From positions 1-60,308 of the forward strand of contig JAHFQW010000008.1 of NCBI GenBank assembly GCA_023259115.1: a DNA stretch of 60,308 nucleotides, in the 5' to 3' direction. The notes beneath the pieces are model-generated. The model saw only the letters and a list, made by a program, of their open reading frames with translations. It was not told the origin of the DNA and made no database searches. This DNA comes from an archaeon (GTDB lineage Archaea > Nanobdellota > Nanobdellia > Woesearchaeales > GW2011-AR9). Positions 49,209 to 58,008 of this stretch are shown here, in pieces; the stretch's first letter is position 1, and every line of letters starts with the position of its first letter. The translations under genes were made by a program, and so were the position numbers.

Positions 49209-49976
49209 TCACAACCACTTCTTCATAAACCCAACCAACAACATAGTCGCTCTCCCCATCATCCCTTCTTCCTTGTAAGTATGTCCACAGCCATGTAACA
49301 CCGCTAACTCATCTTCCTTCTTCAAAGAAGACATCAACTCTTCGCTCTCCTGCAACGGCACACTTGTATCTTGATCACCATGAAACACCAACACCGGGCA
49401 AGTAATCTTGCGTGCCTGAGCATACACATCATAACGCATTCCATCTTCCACCAGCGCATACTTCACATCCATTCCACCCCAACTTTTATCAAAATGTTTG
49501 TATCCTCTCTTCTTCCAATCACCTACATCTCCCCAATGTGCAACTAACTCTTCAAAATCAGATACTCCCGACTGCACAACCAATACTTTCACCCGAGAAT
49601 CCGTGGGAGTGTACAAGAGCACCGTCATTCCCCCTAACGAATGCCCCGTCAAACCAATTCGTGAAACATCTACTATTGGTAAACCACAAACACAATCAAT
49701 CGCACTCCTCAACACTCGCAGCTGCAAAGAAACCGTCATCTCCTCCCTCAAAATTTCACTCAACCCATTAGGCTCATCATAAAAATCAAACATAAATGCC
49801 GCAATGCCTGCCTCAGCTAACTTCTCACACATAAATCTATTCTTCAATTCATGAATACCACCACCAAACCCATGCACCAGAATTACCGCAGGAAATTTAC
49901 CCACCCCCTCCGGAATATAAGAAAATCCTCCAACACGTTTGCCTTCAAACAAAAAGAACGTCTTCTCAACTTTCAT
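49209..49976 (-). CDS. alpha/beta hydrolase (dienelactone hydrolase/peptidase S9-like)
   Basis: FPAVILVHGFGGGIHE; GLTGHSLGGMTVL; PVLVFHGDQDTSVPL; HGCGHTYKEEG. Confidence 0.92.
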   Translation of the reverse strand: MKVEKTFFLFEGKRVGGFSYIPEGVGKFPAVILVHGFGGGIHELKNRFMCEKLAEAGIAAFMFDFYDEPNGLSEILREEMTVSLQLRVLRSAIDCVCGLPIVDVSRIGLTGHSLGGMTVLLYTPTDSRVKVLVVQSGVSDFEELVAHWGDVGDWKKRGYKHFDKSWGGMDVKYALVEDGMRYDVYAQARKITCPVLVFHGDQDTSVPLQESEELMSSLKKEDELAVLHGCGHTYKEEGMMGRATMLLVGFMKKWL

Positions 49977-49989
49977 AGAAACAAATACC

Positions 49990-50946
49990 TCACTTCGTCC
50001 CAACCATCATCACAAACGCCAAAAAACTCTCTAATTGCACATACTCATCCGAACCTTCCACTAAACGAAACTCCACTTCGCCGCATTTATCAACCAGCTC
50101 CACTTTCTTGCGATCCTCCAATTTCAAATTCCAAATCTCTTTCTGAATCTGCTTAATCACATCAATTCCTGATAACCCATAATCAAGCATTAAAGATAAC
50201 AACTTTTTGCGCGAATCAATAAACTTCCCCCCTGCCGCCAAACTAAGCACTTCATTCACTTCTTTCGGTTTTGCAACAGACGCCATGGAATAAACTAGTT
50301 CTGATGTTACTTCATTCTTCAAAATCGCACAACTCTGCATAATATTTTCCAATCGTCGACAGTCACCTTCACATACCTCAAATAACGCCCTGCGTGCTTC
50401 AGGAAGCACTCTTAACCCTTCACCACGTGCAACGTTATCAATTACTTTATTCACTTCTTCTTCAGATAACGGTTTGAATCGAAACACCGCACATCGTGAT
50501 TGTATCGGATCGATAATCTTCGAACTATAATTGCACGAAAGAATAAACCTACACGTCTTAGTATAATTCTCCATCGTCCGACGCAACGCCTGCTGTGCCT
50601 CTCGCGTCAACGCATCGCTCTCATCCAAATAAATCAACTTAAATGGCACATTGCCAATCGCCTTGGTGCGGGCAAAATCTTTCACCTTCACTCGTACCAC
50701 ATCAATTCCTCGCTCATCTGACGCATTTAATTCTAACGTATTCTCGCGCCAATGCTCGCCAAACAACTGCTTGGCAATAACCAAAGATAACGTTGTCTTC
50801 CCCACACCCGCCGGTCCCGAGAAAAGCAGATGAGGCATATTCCCTGATTTCACAAACGCAGAAATCTTCTCCACAATCTCCCTCTGGCCTTTAATCTCTT
50901 CAAACGTACTTGGCCGATACTTCTCCGTCCAGATAGTAGATTCCAT
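49990..50946 (-). CDS. rfcS: replication factor C small subunit (start trimmed to 50946)
   Basis: MESTIWTEKYRPSTFEEIKGQREIVEKI; LLFSGPAGVGKTTLSLVIAKQLFG; IYLDESDALTREAQQALRRTMENYTKTCRFILSCNYSSKIIDPIQSRCAVFRF. Confidence 0.97.
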   Translation of the reverse strand: MESTIWTEKYRPSTFEEIKGQREIVEKISAFVKSGNMPHLLFSGPAGVGKTTLSLVIAKQLFGEHWRENTLELNASDERGIDVVRVKVKDFARTKAIGNVPFKLIYLDESDALTREAQQALRRTMENYTKTCRFILSCNYSSKIIDPIQSRCAVFRFKPLSEEEVNKVIDNVARGEGLRVLPEARRALFEVCEGDCRRLENIMQSCAILKNEVTSELVYSMASVAKPKEVNEVLSLAAGGKFIDSRKKLLSLMLDYGLSGIDVIKQIQKEIWNLKLEDRKKVELVDKCGEVEFRLVEGSDEYVQLESFLAFVMMVGTK

Positions 50947-51092
50947 ACAGTAGTAGGAAAAGTGCTCATTTATAAGTTTTTGGAATATATAGTAAATTAC
51001 CATATAAATCAAACAAAATGTTGCGAATTTCACTATAAAATCAACAACAAAAAAGAACAAACTCAAAAAAATAAATATCCATTCAAATTGTA

Positions 51093-51806
51093 CTAAAAAA
51101 GATTATCCTTATATCCCTCTTTCACAAGTACCTCTAATTCTCCCTCCACGCCAGGCCCGCAACTCCCCTCACGCAAATACCCAAACGCCGCCATTCCTTG
51201 AATTGCATCAAAATATTCTCGTCTTCCCCGCACTACCTTTAATACACCCTGTTGTGCGAAAAGCTCTTGCGCTCGTGCTGCCGCAGATTCCCCATCACCC
51301 ACAAACGCTAACAGATAGTACTCTCTTGAACGAGCCAATTTTGCCATGACCCGCTCTGGGGTCAACGAATAGCAATCACGAACATTTCCGGATTGAGAAC
51401 TGACATATAACAAAACTTCATAACTTGCACCTTTATCATCCATAAACTTAATCGGAACAGCATACTCACCTGGAAAAGTATATTGTAGGATTGTAGGAAC
51501 ATCAGAATTCATACCCATCCACGATTTAAAATAGTCTACACCTCGCAAGAATCGTGACTTGTATTCGACCGTATACACATCAGAAGATTGATTATTCGCT
51601 AGTTTCGGCTCTCCCACACTTTCCACTAAATGCGATACTTTTTTTTCCGCAAGATACTCATACGCTCTTGACACTGCTTCTGAAGCAGAAAAAGTAATCG
51701 TATCAAACTTCTGAAACGCCCAGTACTCTTCTAGTTTATCTTCATGATCATGCACAGGCGTGCGTGATGGAAAATCGTTCTTTCTCCTAAATAACCACTC
51801 CAACAT
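51093..51806 (-). CDS. hypothetical protein
   Basis: About 237-aa ORF, same strand as rfcS and mscS. Confidence 0.65.
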   Translation of the reverse strand: MLEWLFRRKNDFPSRTPVHDHEDKLEEYWAFQKFDTITFSASEAVSRAYEYLAEKKVSHLVESVGEPKLANNQSSDVYTVEYKSRFLRGVDYFKSWMGMNSDVPTILQYTFPGEYAVPIKFMDDKGASYEVLLYVSSQSGNVRDCYSLTPERVMAKLARSREYYLLAFVGDGESAAARAQELFAQQGVLKVVRGRREYFDAIQGMAAFGYLREGSCGPGVEGELEVLVKEGYKDNLF

Positions 51807-51855
51807 ACCACAGAAAGACAAGTACAATTATAAAAGAATTTCCATACTCTTCTAC

Positions 51856-52938
51856 CTACTTCTTCACATACACCACTTGTGTCGGATAAGGGATACGAAT
51901 CTTCGCTTTATTCAACGCATTATAAATTGCCTCAGTTGCCTCCATTTTGCGTGCCGCCTCATCGCGCCAATCATCCACCCAAAAAAACACGCGAAACTTC
52001 AGTGCAAAATCACCCATCTCATAAAATTGCACACTTGGCTCTTTCTTCTTCGAAATTCCCTCAATCTTTGAGACCGTATCCAAAATCACTTTCTTCACTC
52101 GAGAAATATCACTGCCATATTCCACCGTAAACTCCACTTTTGTTCGTACATCTAAACTTGGATGCGTAAAATTCGTCACCCGTGAATTTGCCAAATACCC
52201 ATTAGGTACATATAAAATTTCATTATCAAACGTCACAATCTTTGTTGTACGCAAGCCAATATCATGAATTTTCCCCACATCCCCGCTCTCCAGCTTTACC
52301 TTATCCCCTATTTGATAGGTCTTATCCATCATTAAATTAATGCCGCCTAAAATATTTTTTAATGAATCTTGTAATGCCAACCCTAACACAATACCGCTGA
52401 TACCCACTCCTGCTAAATAGGGCGTGATATCCACTCCCCAAATATGCATCACCCACATCAGTGCAATAATCACAAAAATCACTTTACCCAACTTATGAAA
52501 GAGTGGCAGCAGCACTTCATCAATTTGCGTCTTAGTCTTCTTCGCAAACGTCATTCCCCAACTCTCCACAATAATATCAAACACCCGCAGCAAGATAAAC
52601 AAAAATAATACCGCCATCAGCGAATCCACTAACTTCGACGTGAGTCCCAACCAGCCTAAATCCAATAACGCCAGCTTTAATCCATAAATCAAAATAAGAA
52701 AAAACACCGGTTTTTTTGTCTTCTCAAAAATCAAATCATCAATAATCGTCTCTGTTTTTCCCGCAACCTTCTTCAGATACAACCCAAACAAAAACAACAT
52801 AATCTGCGCAATTATACCTGACACAACTAAAATCGCCAGTGCAGAAGCATACCTATTCTGTAAATAAGGAATCGCCTGTACTTGAGCCAATAAATTCAGC
52901 AAAAATCCATCCGTAAGCCCCAAGAGTGAAATAACCAT
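51856..52938 (-). CDS. MscS-family mechanosensitive ion channel
   Basis: PYLAGVGISGIVLGLALQDSLKNILGGINLMMDKTYQIGDKVKLESGDVGKIHDIGLRTTKIVTFDNEILYVPNGYLANSRVTNF. Confidence 0.95.
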   Translation of the reverse strand: MVISLLGLTDGFLLNLLAQVQAIPYLQNRYASALAILVVSGIIAQIMLFLFGLYLKKVAGKTETIIDDLIFEKTKKPVFFLILIYGLKLALLDLGWLGLTSKLVDSLMAVLFLFILLRVFDIIVESWGMTFAKKTKTQIDEVLLPLFHKLGKVIFVIIALMWVMHIWGVDITPYLAGVGISGIVLGLALQDSLKNILGGINLMMDKTYQIGDKVKLESGDVGKIHDIGLRTTKIVTFDNEILYVPNGYLANSRVTNFTHPSLDVRTKVEFTVEYGSDISRVKKVILDTVSKIEGISKKKEPSVQFYEMGDFALKFRVFFWVDDWRDEAARKMEATEAIYNALNKAKIRIPYPTQVVYVKK

Positions 52939-53005
52939 TTAAACCGCTCAAACCGTAATCTCTTTAAATAGATTTCGATTAAGAAAAATAAATTAAACAA
53001 TTAAT

Positions 53006-53486
53006 AGAGGACTTTGAATAGCCTGTATATTCATCAATATATAGATACGGCAGTAAATTATTGAACATATAACAGCTGTATCTATATAGTACGGCACTAA
53101 CAAAATATTCAATTAATTAGTGCCGCACGTATAATAAACCACAGTTTATTTATTAGATCGCTGTGTCATATACTATATCCTCTACACAGTTATCTAAATT
53201 CAAAGTATACCAAAAGCACTAATTAATTCCAAAAATAGTTAGTGCCTTTGTATATACAAGAAAATAAGAAACAACTTATTTTCTGTACAGAAAACAAATC
53301 GTTGTTTGTTTTCTTGTACAACGAACATAACTATTTTAATTAAAAATTAGGTTCGTTGGTATACTTCTTAGAGGGGTTTGACAAGTAAAAATCACTTGCC
53401 TATTCGAACACTTGAGATGATTTTTACTCTTGAAAATGGTTTTTGCATTTTCATTGAGTTTTATAGGGTTAATCAAACCCCTCAAT
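53006..53486. repeat. expanded copy (A) of modular palindromic element with nested hairpin insertions
   Basis: Shares outer blocks with 34854-34943 and a 251-bp block (about 11 mismatches by eye) with 56279-56529; at least eight stems (see findings). Confidence 0.9.
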
Positions 53487-53513
53487 AAATTAAAAAGATA
53501 AAACAAAGAAATC

Positions 53514-53786
53514 TTAATCTTCTTTATCAGCCATATCCGTACTAGGAACAGCATTCTTAGAAATAATAATTACATCACCCACAGACTTCACCAATTGATG
53601 TGGCACAATCACACCTTTTGCACTGCCAATCACTCGGCTCAAAAATGACGTCTTGGTAGCTTTAATCTTCCATCCAGAGATTTTATTGCCTGCAACGATA
53701 CAATCCTCAATATCGCCAAAATAATCACCAGAATCTGTAAACACCTTCAAATCATAAGCATCCGACACTTTTCTCATTTTTAACAT
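53514..53786 (-). CDS. PRC-barrel domain protein
   Basis: RKVSDAYDLKVFTDSGDYFGDIEDCIVAGNKISGWKI ... GVIVPHQLVKSVGDVIII. Confidence 0.88.
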   Translation of the reverse strand: MLKMRKVSDAYDLKVFTDSGDYFGDIEDCIVAGNKISGWKIKATKTSFLSRVIGSAKGVIVPHQLVKSVGDVIIISKNAVPSTDMADKED

Positions 53787-53896
53787 TCAAACCACCTCAA
53801 TTTATATAAATATCATTTATTGTTTTTACACATGTATTTTTAATGAAATATGCCAGTGAGTATAAGTTTAAATACTTTTCTGTTATCGAGTAGTCA

Positions 53897-54583
53897 ATGG
53901 AACTCCAACTACTTGGCACATCTCATATAGCTAAAGAAAGTATCCAAGAAATTAAACAGCGAACACAAACTTGGAAACCTGACATCATCGCCGTAGAATT
54001 AGATCTCGAACGTGCCAACGACCTTATGAGCAACGAAACCCGCAAAACATCTATGAGCATCATTCCCGAAATTGGCATCAAAGGCTACCTTTTCGCCAAA
54101 ATTGGCCAAATTGTCCAGCAGCATCTAGGCAAAAGCGTGGGTATTTCACCAGGTTCAGAAATGAAAACCGCCATCGAACTAGCCCAAAAAGACAAACTCC
54201 ACATCGCCTTCATCGACCAGCCCATCCGCATAACGCTACGCAACTTCTCCAAACAATTCACCTGGAGAGAAAAATTCCGCTTTGCCCAAGACTTCTGTTA
54301 TGGTCTCTTCTTTCCCAAACGCTACGCAAAACAACTAGGCTTCACCCAATTTGATTTGAACAAAGTACCCAGTAAAGAACTCATAACCAAAATGATGCAC
54401 CACATGAAAAAAAACTACCCCAGCCTCTACAAAACATTAGTCGAAGACCGTAATCGCTACATGGTCAAACAACTCATAAAACTCATGCATGAACATCCCG
54501 ATAAGAAAATTCTCGCCATAGTTGGCGCAGGACATGAATCAGGCATGAAAGAACTACTCTTAAAAGTAGATATTGTAAGATGA
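53897..54583 (+). CDS. TraB/PrgY-domain protein
   Basis: LLGTSHIAKESIQEIKQRTQTWKPDIIAVELDLERANDLM ... AIVGAGHESGMKELL. Confidence 0.88.
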   Translation: MELQLLGTSHIAKESIQEIKQRTQTWKPDIIAVELDLERANDLMSNETRKTSMSIIPEIGIKGYLFAKIGQIVQQHLGKSVGISPGSEMKTAIELAQKDKLHIAFIDQPIRITLRNFSKQFTWREKFRFAQDFCYGLFFPKRYAKQLGFTQFDLNKVPSKELITKMMHHMKKNYPSLYKTLVEDRNRYMVKQLIKLMHEHPDKKILAIVGAGHESGMKELLLKVDIVR

Positions 54584-54605
54584 AATAACGTGAACTGTCA
54601 CTACC

Positions 54606-55238
54606 TCAGAAATCTCTTTTTCTCAAATAATTCTCCATTAACTGCGCATCAACTTTTCCGATAGGAATTATTTTTGAAACGTATTTCATTCCAATCCCCC
54701 TCGGACAATTTATTTGAAACGCAATAGAATGATTCTCTCCAAACCAGCTATCCGGCCTCAACTTATAATCTCTTGCTAAATCTGGATGAAATTCCAGAAT
54801 ATAACCTTTTCTTTGTTTAGTCTCTCTAATTAACGTTGCAATATCCGAATCCGTCAATCCTCTTTGACTCATTTCACAACGAACTCTTCTACGAGTAGAA
54901 TCAGAACAATTTCGCCACTCTTCATATTCCCCGATTGGAAACCCGCATCTCTTTTCAAAATAATCTCGCTCTACATGACCTCTCGCAAATCTTTGAGACC
55001 ATTCAACCGGATCCCAATCATTTTGTCCAAACGGTATTGGCGGAGTTAATCCATTTGCTTCCCAATTTTCTTGCACTGGCCAAATATAAATAAAATTGCC
55101 TCCTCTTCTTTTCTTAGAATTGCCCGTCAATACCCCTTTTTCAAATAATTGAACAACCATCTCGTAACTTGTTCCACGCATTCCTATAGGTAAAACATCA
55201 TCACCAGGTAATTTACGTTTTATATCTTCTGCATTCAT
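54606..55238 (-). CDS. hypothetical protein
   Basis: 210-aa ORF; IGMRGTSYEMVVQLFEKGVLTG near N-terminus. Confidence 0.65.
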   Translation of the reverse strand: MNAEDIKRKLPGDDVLPIGMRGTSYEMVVQLFEKGVLTGNSKKRRGGNFIYIWPVQENWEANGLTPPIPFGQNDWDPVEWSQRFARGHVERDYFEKRCGFPIGEYEEWRNCSDSTRRRVRCEMSQRGLTDSDIATLIRETKQRKGYILEFHPDLARDYKLRPDSWFGENHSIAFQINCPRGIGMKYVSKIIPIGKVDAQLMENYLRKRDF

Positions 55239-55395
55239 AAAAAGACATAATCTAAACGTAATATTTAAATCTTTTGAAATATAACTACTGAAGAATAATT
55301 AAATTTTTCAATCAAAATATACCTTGGAATAAGAACCACAAAATAGAGAACCAACAACAGAAATACTTTAAAAGTTAAAGAAAAGAAAGTATATC

Positions 55396-55746
55396 ATGCC
55401 CCAATACGTTCCCTATTACACCATTGTCCCGCAGCCTGGAACACAATTTCTTCGAGAGTTTGGCAGCAATACCCCTATGGGCAATCGTGACATGGATTCT
55501 GGTGAGTTTGGACGTCTTGCACAAACCGATTGGTCACAATATCACACATTAGTGAATGGACTATCATTAAGCCACTCATTTTATCATAGAGCCCCTAACG
55601 AACCGCATTGGATAGTCACTTCGCAAGGTGAGCAAAAATATCTCAAAGGCACCGCAGAACTAAGTCAATTTTACAATAATCTGCCTGCAAACGAAAAACA
55701 AAAAATCATCCAAGAAAAAAGTCCACTTGCCCAATTAATCAAATAA
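55396..55746 (+). CDS. hypothetical protein
   Basis: 116-aa ORF. Confidence 0.55.
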   Translation: MPQYVPYYTIVPQPGTQFLREFGSNTPMGNRDMDSGEFGRLAQTDWSQYHTLVNGLSLSHSFYHRAPNEPHWIVTSQGEQKYLKGTAELSQFYNNLPANEKQKIIQEKSPLAQLIK

Positions 55747-56180
55747 AATAACCCTCTCGTTCTACCGCTTGTGTAAAAGCAGAATAATATTCCCTAACAA
55801 CCCTCTGTTCTAAAACTAAACTATTTCTCTTTTCAAAATGAAACAAATCAAACACTCCTTTGAGACTTACTTTTTCCATTTCTGCCAAAAAAGTGAATGG
55901 ACCTCCCCTCGCCCCACATCCATAACAAACAAACGTATTTGTTTTTGGATAGAAATAAAGCGAAGCCGTTTTCTCTTGATGAAAAACACATAAAGACTTA
56001 TAATTTTCGCTAATAGGACCTCGAAAAACGTTCTCACCCAGATAATGCTTCGCCAAATCCACAACAGATACACGCTCTAGAAAATATTCAAAATCAAACC
56101 GCGATAAAAAATAACGCATATTGGATGTCTGATGTACAATAGTTGATAACTCACCCGTAAAAAGATCTAATTGCCCCATG
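55739..56180 (-). CDS. stand-alone CHC2-type (DnaG-like) zinc-binding domain protein
   Basis: CVFHQEKTASLYFYPKTNTFVCYGCGARGGPFTFLAEMEKVS matches the CxFHxEKTxSxxxxxxxxxxxCxGCGxxGxxxxFL pattern of DnaG. Confidence 0.85.
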
Positions 56181-56183
56181 AAG

Positions 56184-56530
56184 TATATCAAAGGCACTAA
56201 TTAATCATACGAGGTAGTTTGTGTCTTTGTATATATAAAAGCACGAACAAATATATGAATATTTCGTGCTTTTAGTATAGAGGACTTTGAATAACCCCTC
56301 TATTCATCAATATATAGATACGGCAGTAAATTATTGAACATATAACAGCTGTATCTATATAGTACGGCACTAACAAAATATTCAATTAATTAGTGCCGCA
56401 CGTATAATAAACCGCAGTTTATTTATTAGATAACTGTGTCAAATATTATATCTTCTACACAGTTATCTATATTCAAAGTATACCAAAAGCACTAATTAAT
56501 TCCAAAAATAGTTAGTGCCTTTGTATATAT
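56184..56530. repeat. rearranged copy (B) of modular palindromic element
   Basis: 251-bp core shared with copy A (53006-53256) plus extra left modules gtatatcaaaggcactaattaatc...tttgtatata and aaaagcacgaa/ttcgtgctttt. Confidence 0.9.
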
Positions 56531-56592
56531 CAAAGCTCAAACATTTAAAAAATAGAGCAAACATTCTTAAAATAGCCTGCATTTTACCCTCT

Positions 56593-56927
56593 GAAAAGTA
56601 GTAGTGGCAGGAGCAACGGGAATCTTGTAAAAGACACCCAGGAAAGTCCGTCCACCACAAACACGTTGCTTCCTCTAGGAAGACGGAGAAATTCCGTAGC
56701 ACTGGCTCAGACACGACACGTCCTGCAGGATGGGATGATTTGGCGAAGGATGTTGTGAAACATCCGAGTTAACCCTTTGACGTCCCTGCAGGGACCGATG
56801 AAACGGTGAATCTCAACGGGTGCAAGTCTGTTACAGACGCTCAGTAGAATGCTCCACACACAACTATCGGCAAAACCTGTTTTTGCTTTGGGTTGTACAA
56901 AAGACGGCTTACGCCACTCTACTTTTC
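56593..56927 (+). ncRNA. rnpB: RNase P RNA
   Basis: P1 gaaaagtagtagtggc/gccactctacttttc; CR-I caggaaagtccgtcc; gaaacggtgaatctcaacgggtgcaag; agtagaatgct; 3' acaaaagacggcttacg. Confidence 0.93.
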
Positions 56928-56984
56928 ATTTTTTACTTTTCCTATCCAAAAACCTTATAAAACCCGCCTCAAAACAAACTCAAC

Positions 56985-57146
56985 ATGGCCAACGACCAAA
57001 TGCGCTTACCCTCCGGACAAGGCGGCTTGATGCGTTTCGACGAATCAACCTCCAAAATCAAAATCTCACCTGGTGCCGTTATCATCTTATGTCTTCTCGT
57101 AATCCTAATCATCCTCCTTCTCCACTACTTTGGAAAAACGGTATAA
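56985..57146 (+). CDS. secG: Sec61-beta / SecG-type translocon subunit (53 aa, below ORF-track length cutoff)
   Basis: Translated by hand: MANDQMRLPSGQGGLMRFDESTSKIKISPGAVIILCLLVILIILLLHYFGKTV*, archaeal Sec61-beta pattern PSGxxGLxRfdeE followed by one TM helix. Confidence 0.92.
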   Translation: MANDQMRLPSGQGGLMRFDESTSKIKISPGAVIILCLLVILIILLLHYFGKTV

Positions 57147-57149
57147 ACC

Positions 57150-57485
57150 ATGTTCCCCGGCGTCAACCCTCGACAAATGCAGCAAATGATGCGCAAGATG
57201 GGTATTCAGCAATCCGATCTTAACGCCACCCAAGTCATCATCCGGCTTGCCGACAAAGAACTCATATTTGATCATCCTTCTATCGCCAAAGTCAACATGA
57301 TGGGTCAAGTTACTTTCCAACTCACCGGTGAATACACAGAACACTCTCTCTCAACCGCCCCCGAAATATCCGACGACGACATCCAAACCGTCATGGAACA
57401 AGCCTCAGTAAATAGAGATACCGCCAAATCTGCATTAGAAAAATCACAAGGCGACCTCGCCAAAGCCATCATGTCCTTGCAATAA
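57150..57485 (+). CDS. nac: nascent polypeptide-associated complex protein
   Basis: MFPGVNPRQMQQMMRKMGIQQSDLNATQVIIRLADKELIFDHPSIAKVNMMGQVTFQLTG plus C-terminal UBA. Confidence 0.95.
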   Translation: MFPGVNPRQMQQMMRKMGIQQSDLNATQVIIRLADKELIFDHPSIAKVNMMGQVTFQLTGEYTEHSLSTAPEISDDDIQTVMEQASVNRDTAKSALEKSQGDLAKAIMSLQ

Positions 57486-57516
57486 TCTTTTATATCACTC
57501 CCCTCTTAAACAATAG

Positions 57517-57969
57517 ATGAACCGCTCGCCTCTCCAAAACGCCCAAGAAGAACTCAACACCGCCCAATACCTTCTCAACGTCACCCTACGCTCACTCAAA
57601 GACCCCCACATTCTCGTCAACGTCATAATCCACATCCACTCCTCCCTCAACTACGCCATCACCGCTCTGCTCCAATATGACTACCAACATAATACTATCT
57701 CACGCAGCAATGAACCTCAAATTGTTCTCTATCAAAAAAGCGCCAAACTCCATCACCTCGAACCAACTCATCTCACCTTCATCAAAAAAATCAATCAAAT
57801 CATCGAACTCCATAAAAAGAGCCCCGTAGAATTCCAACGAGGAAATAAATACGTCCTCGCCGATAACCAATACCGTTTAGAACCCCTCACTCTCACTAAA
57901 ACCCAAGAATACGTTCAAACCACTGCTTTGTTTATAAACACTATAAACCAAATTACGAACAGAAAGTAA
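57517..57969 (+). CDS. hypothetical helical protein
   Basis: 150-aa ORF similar in pattern to the next gene. Confidence 0.7.
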   Translation: MNRSPLQNAQEELNTAQYLLNVTLRSLKDPHILVNVIIHIHSSLNYAITALLQYDYQHNTISRSNEPQIVLYQKSAKLHHLEPTHLTFIKKINQIIELHKKSPVEFQRGNKYVLADNQYRLEPLTLTKTQEYVQTTALFINTINQITNRK

Positions 57970-58008
57970 TAAAAAGGACTGCTTCTTTTTAAATGAGCCC
58001 TATACCCC

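Noticed and set aside
53398-53415. tRNA T-loop-like 'attcgaacac' inside palindromic copy A
   Set aside because: No acceptor, D or anticodon arms could be assembled around it; explained better by the hairpin modules.
52981-56530. Repeats at 53.0 and 56.2 kb as a CRISPR array
   Set aside because: There are only dispersed copies, with internal palindromes and no regularly spaced repeat-spacer pattern; no cas genes in the window.
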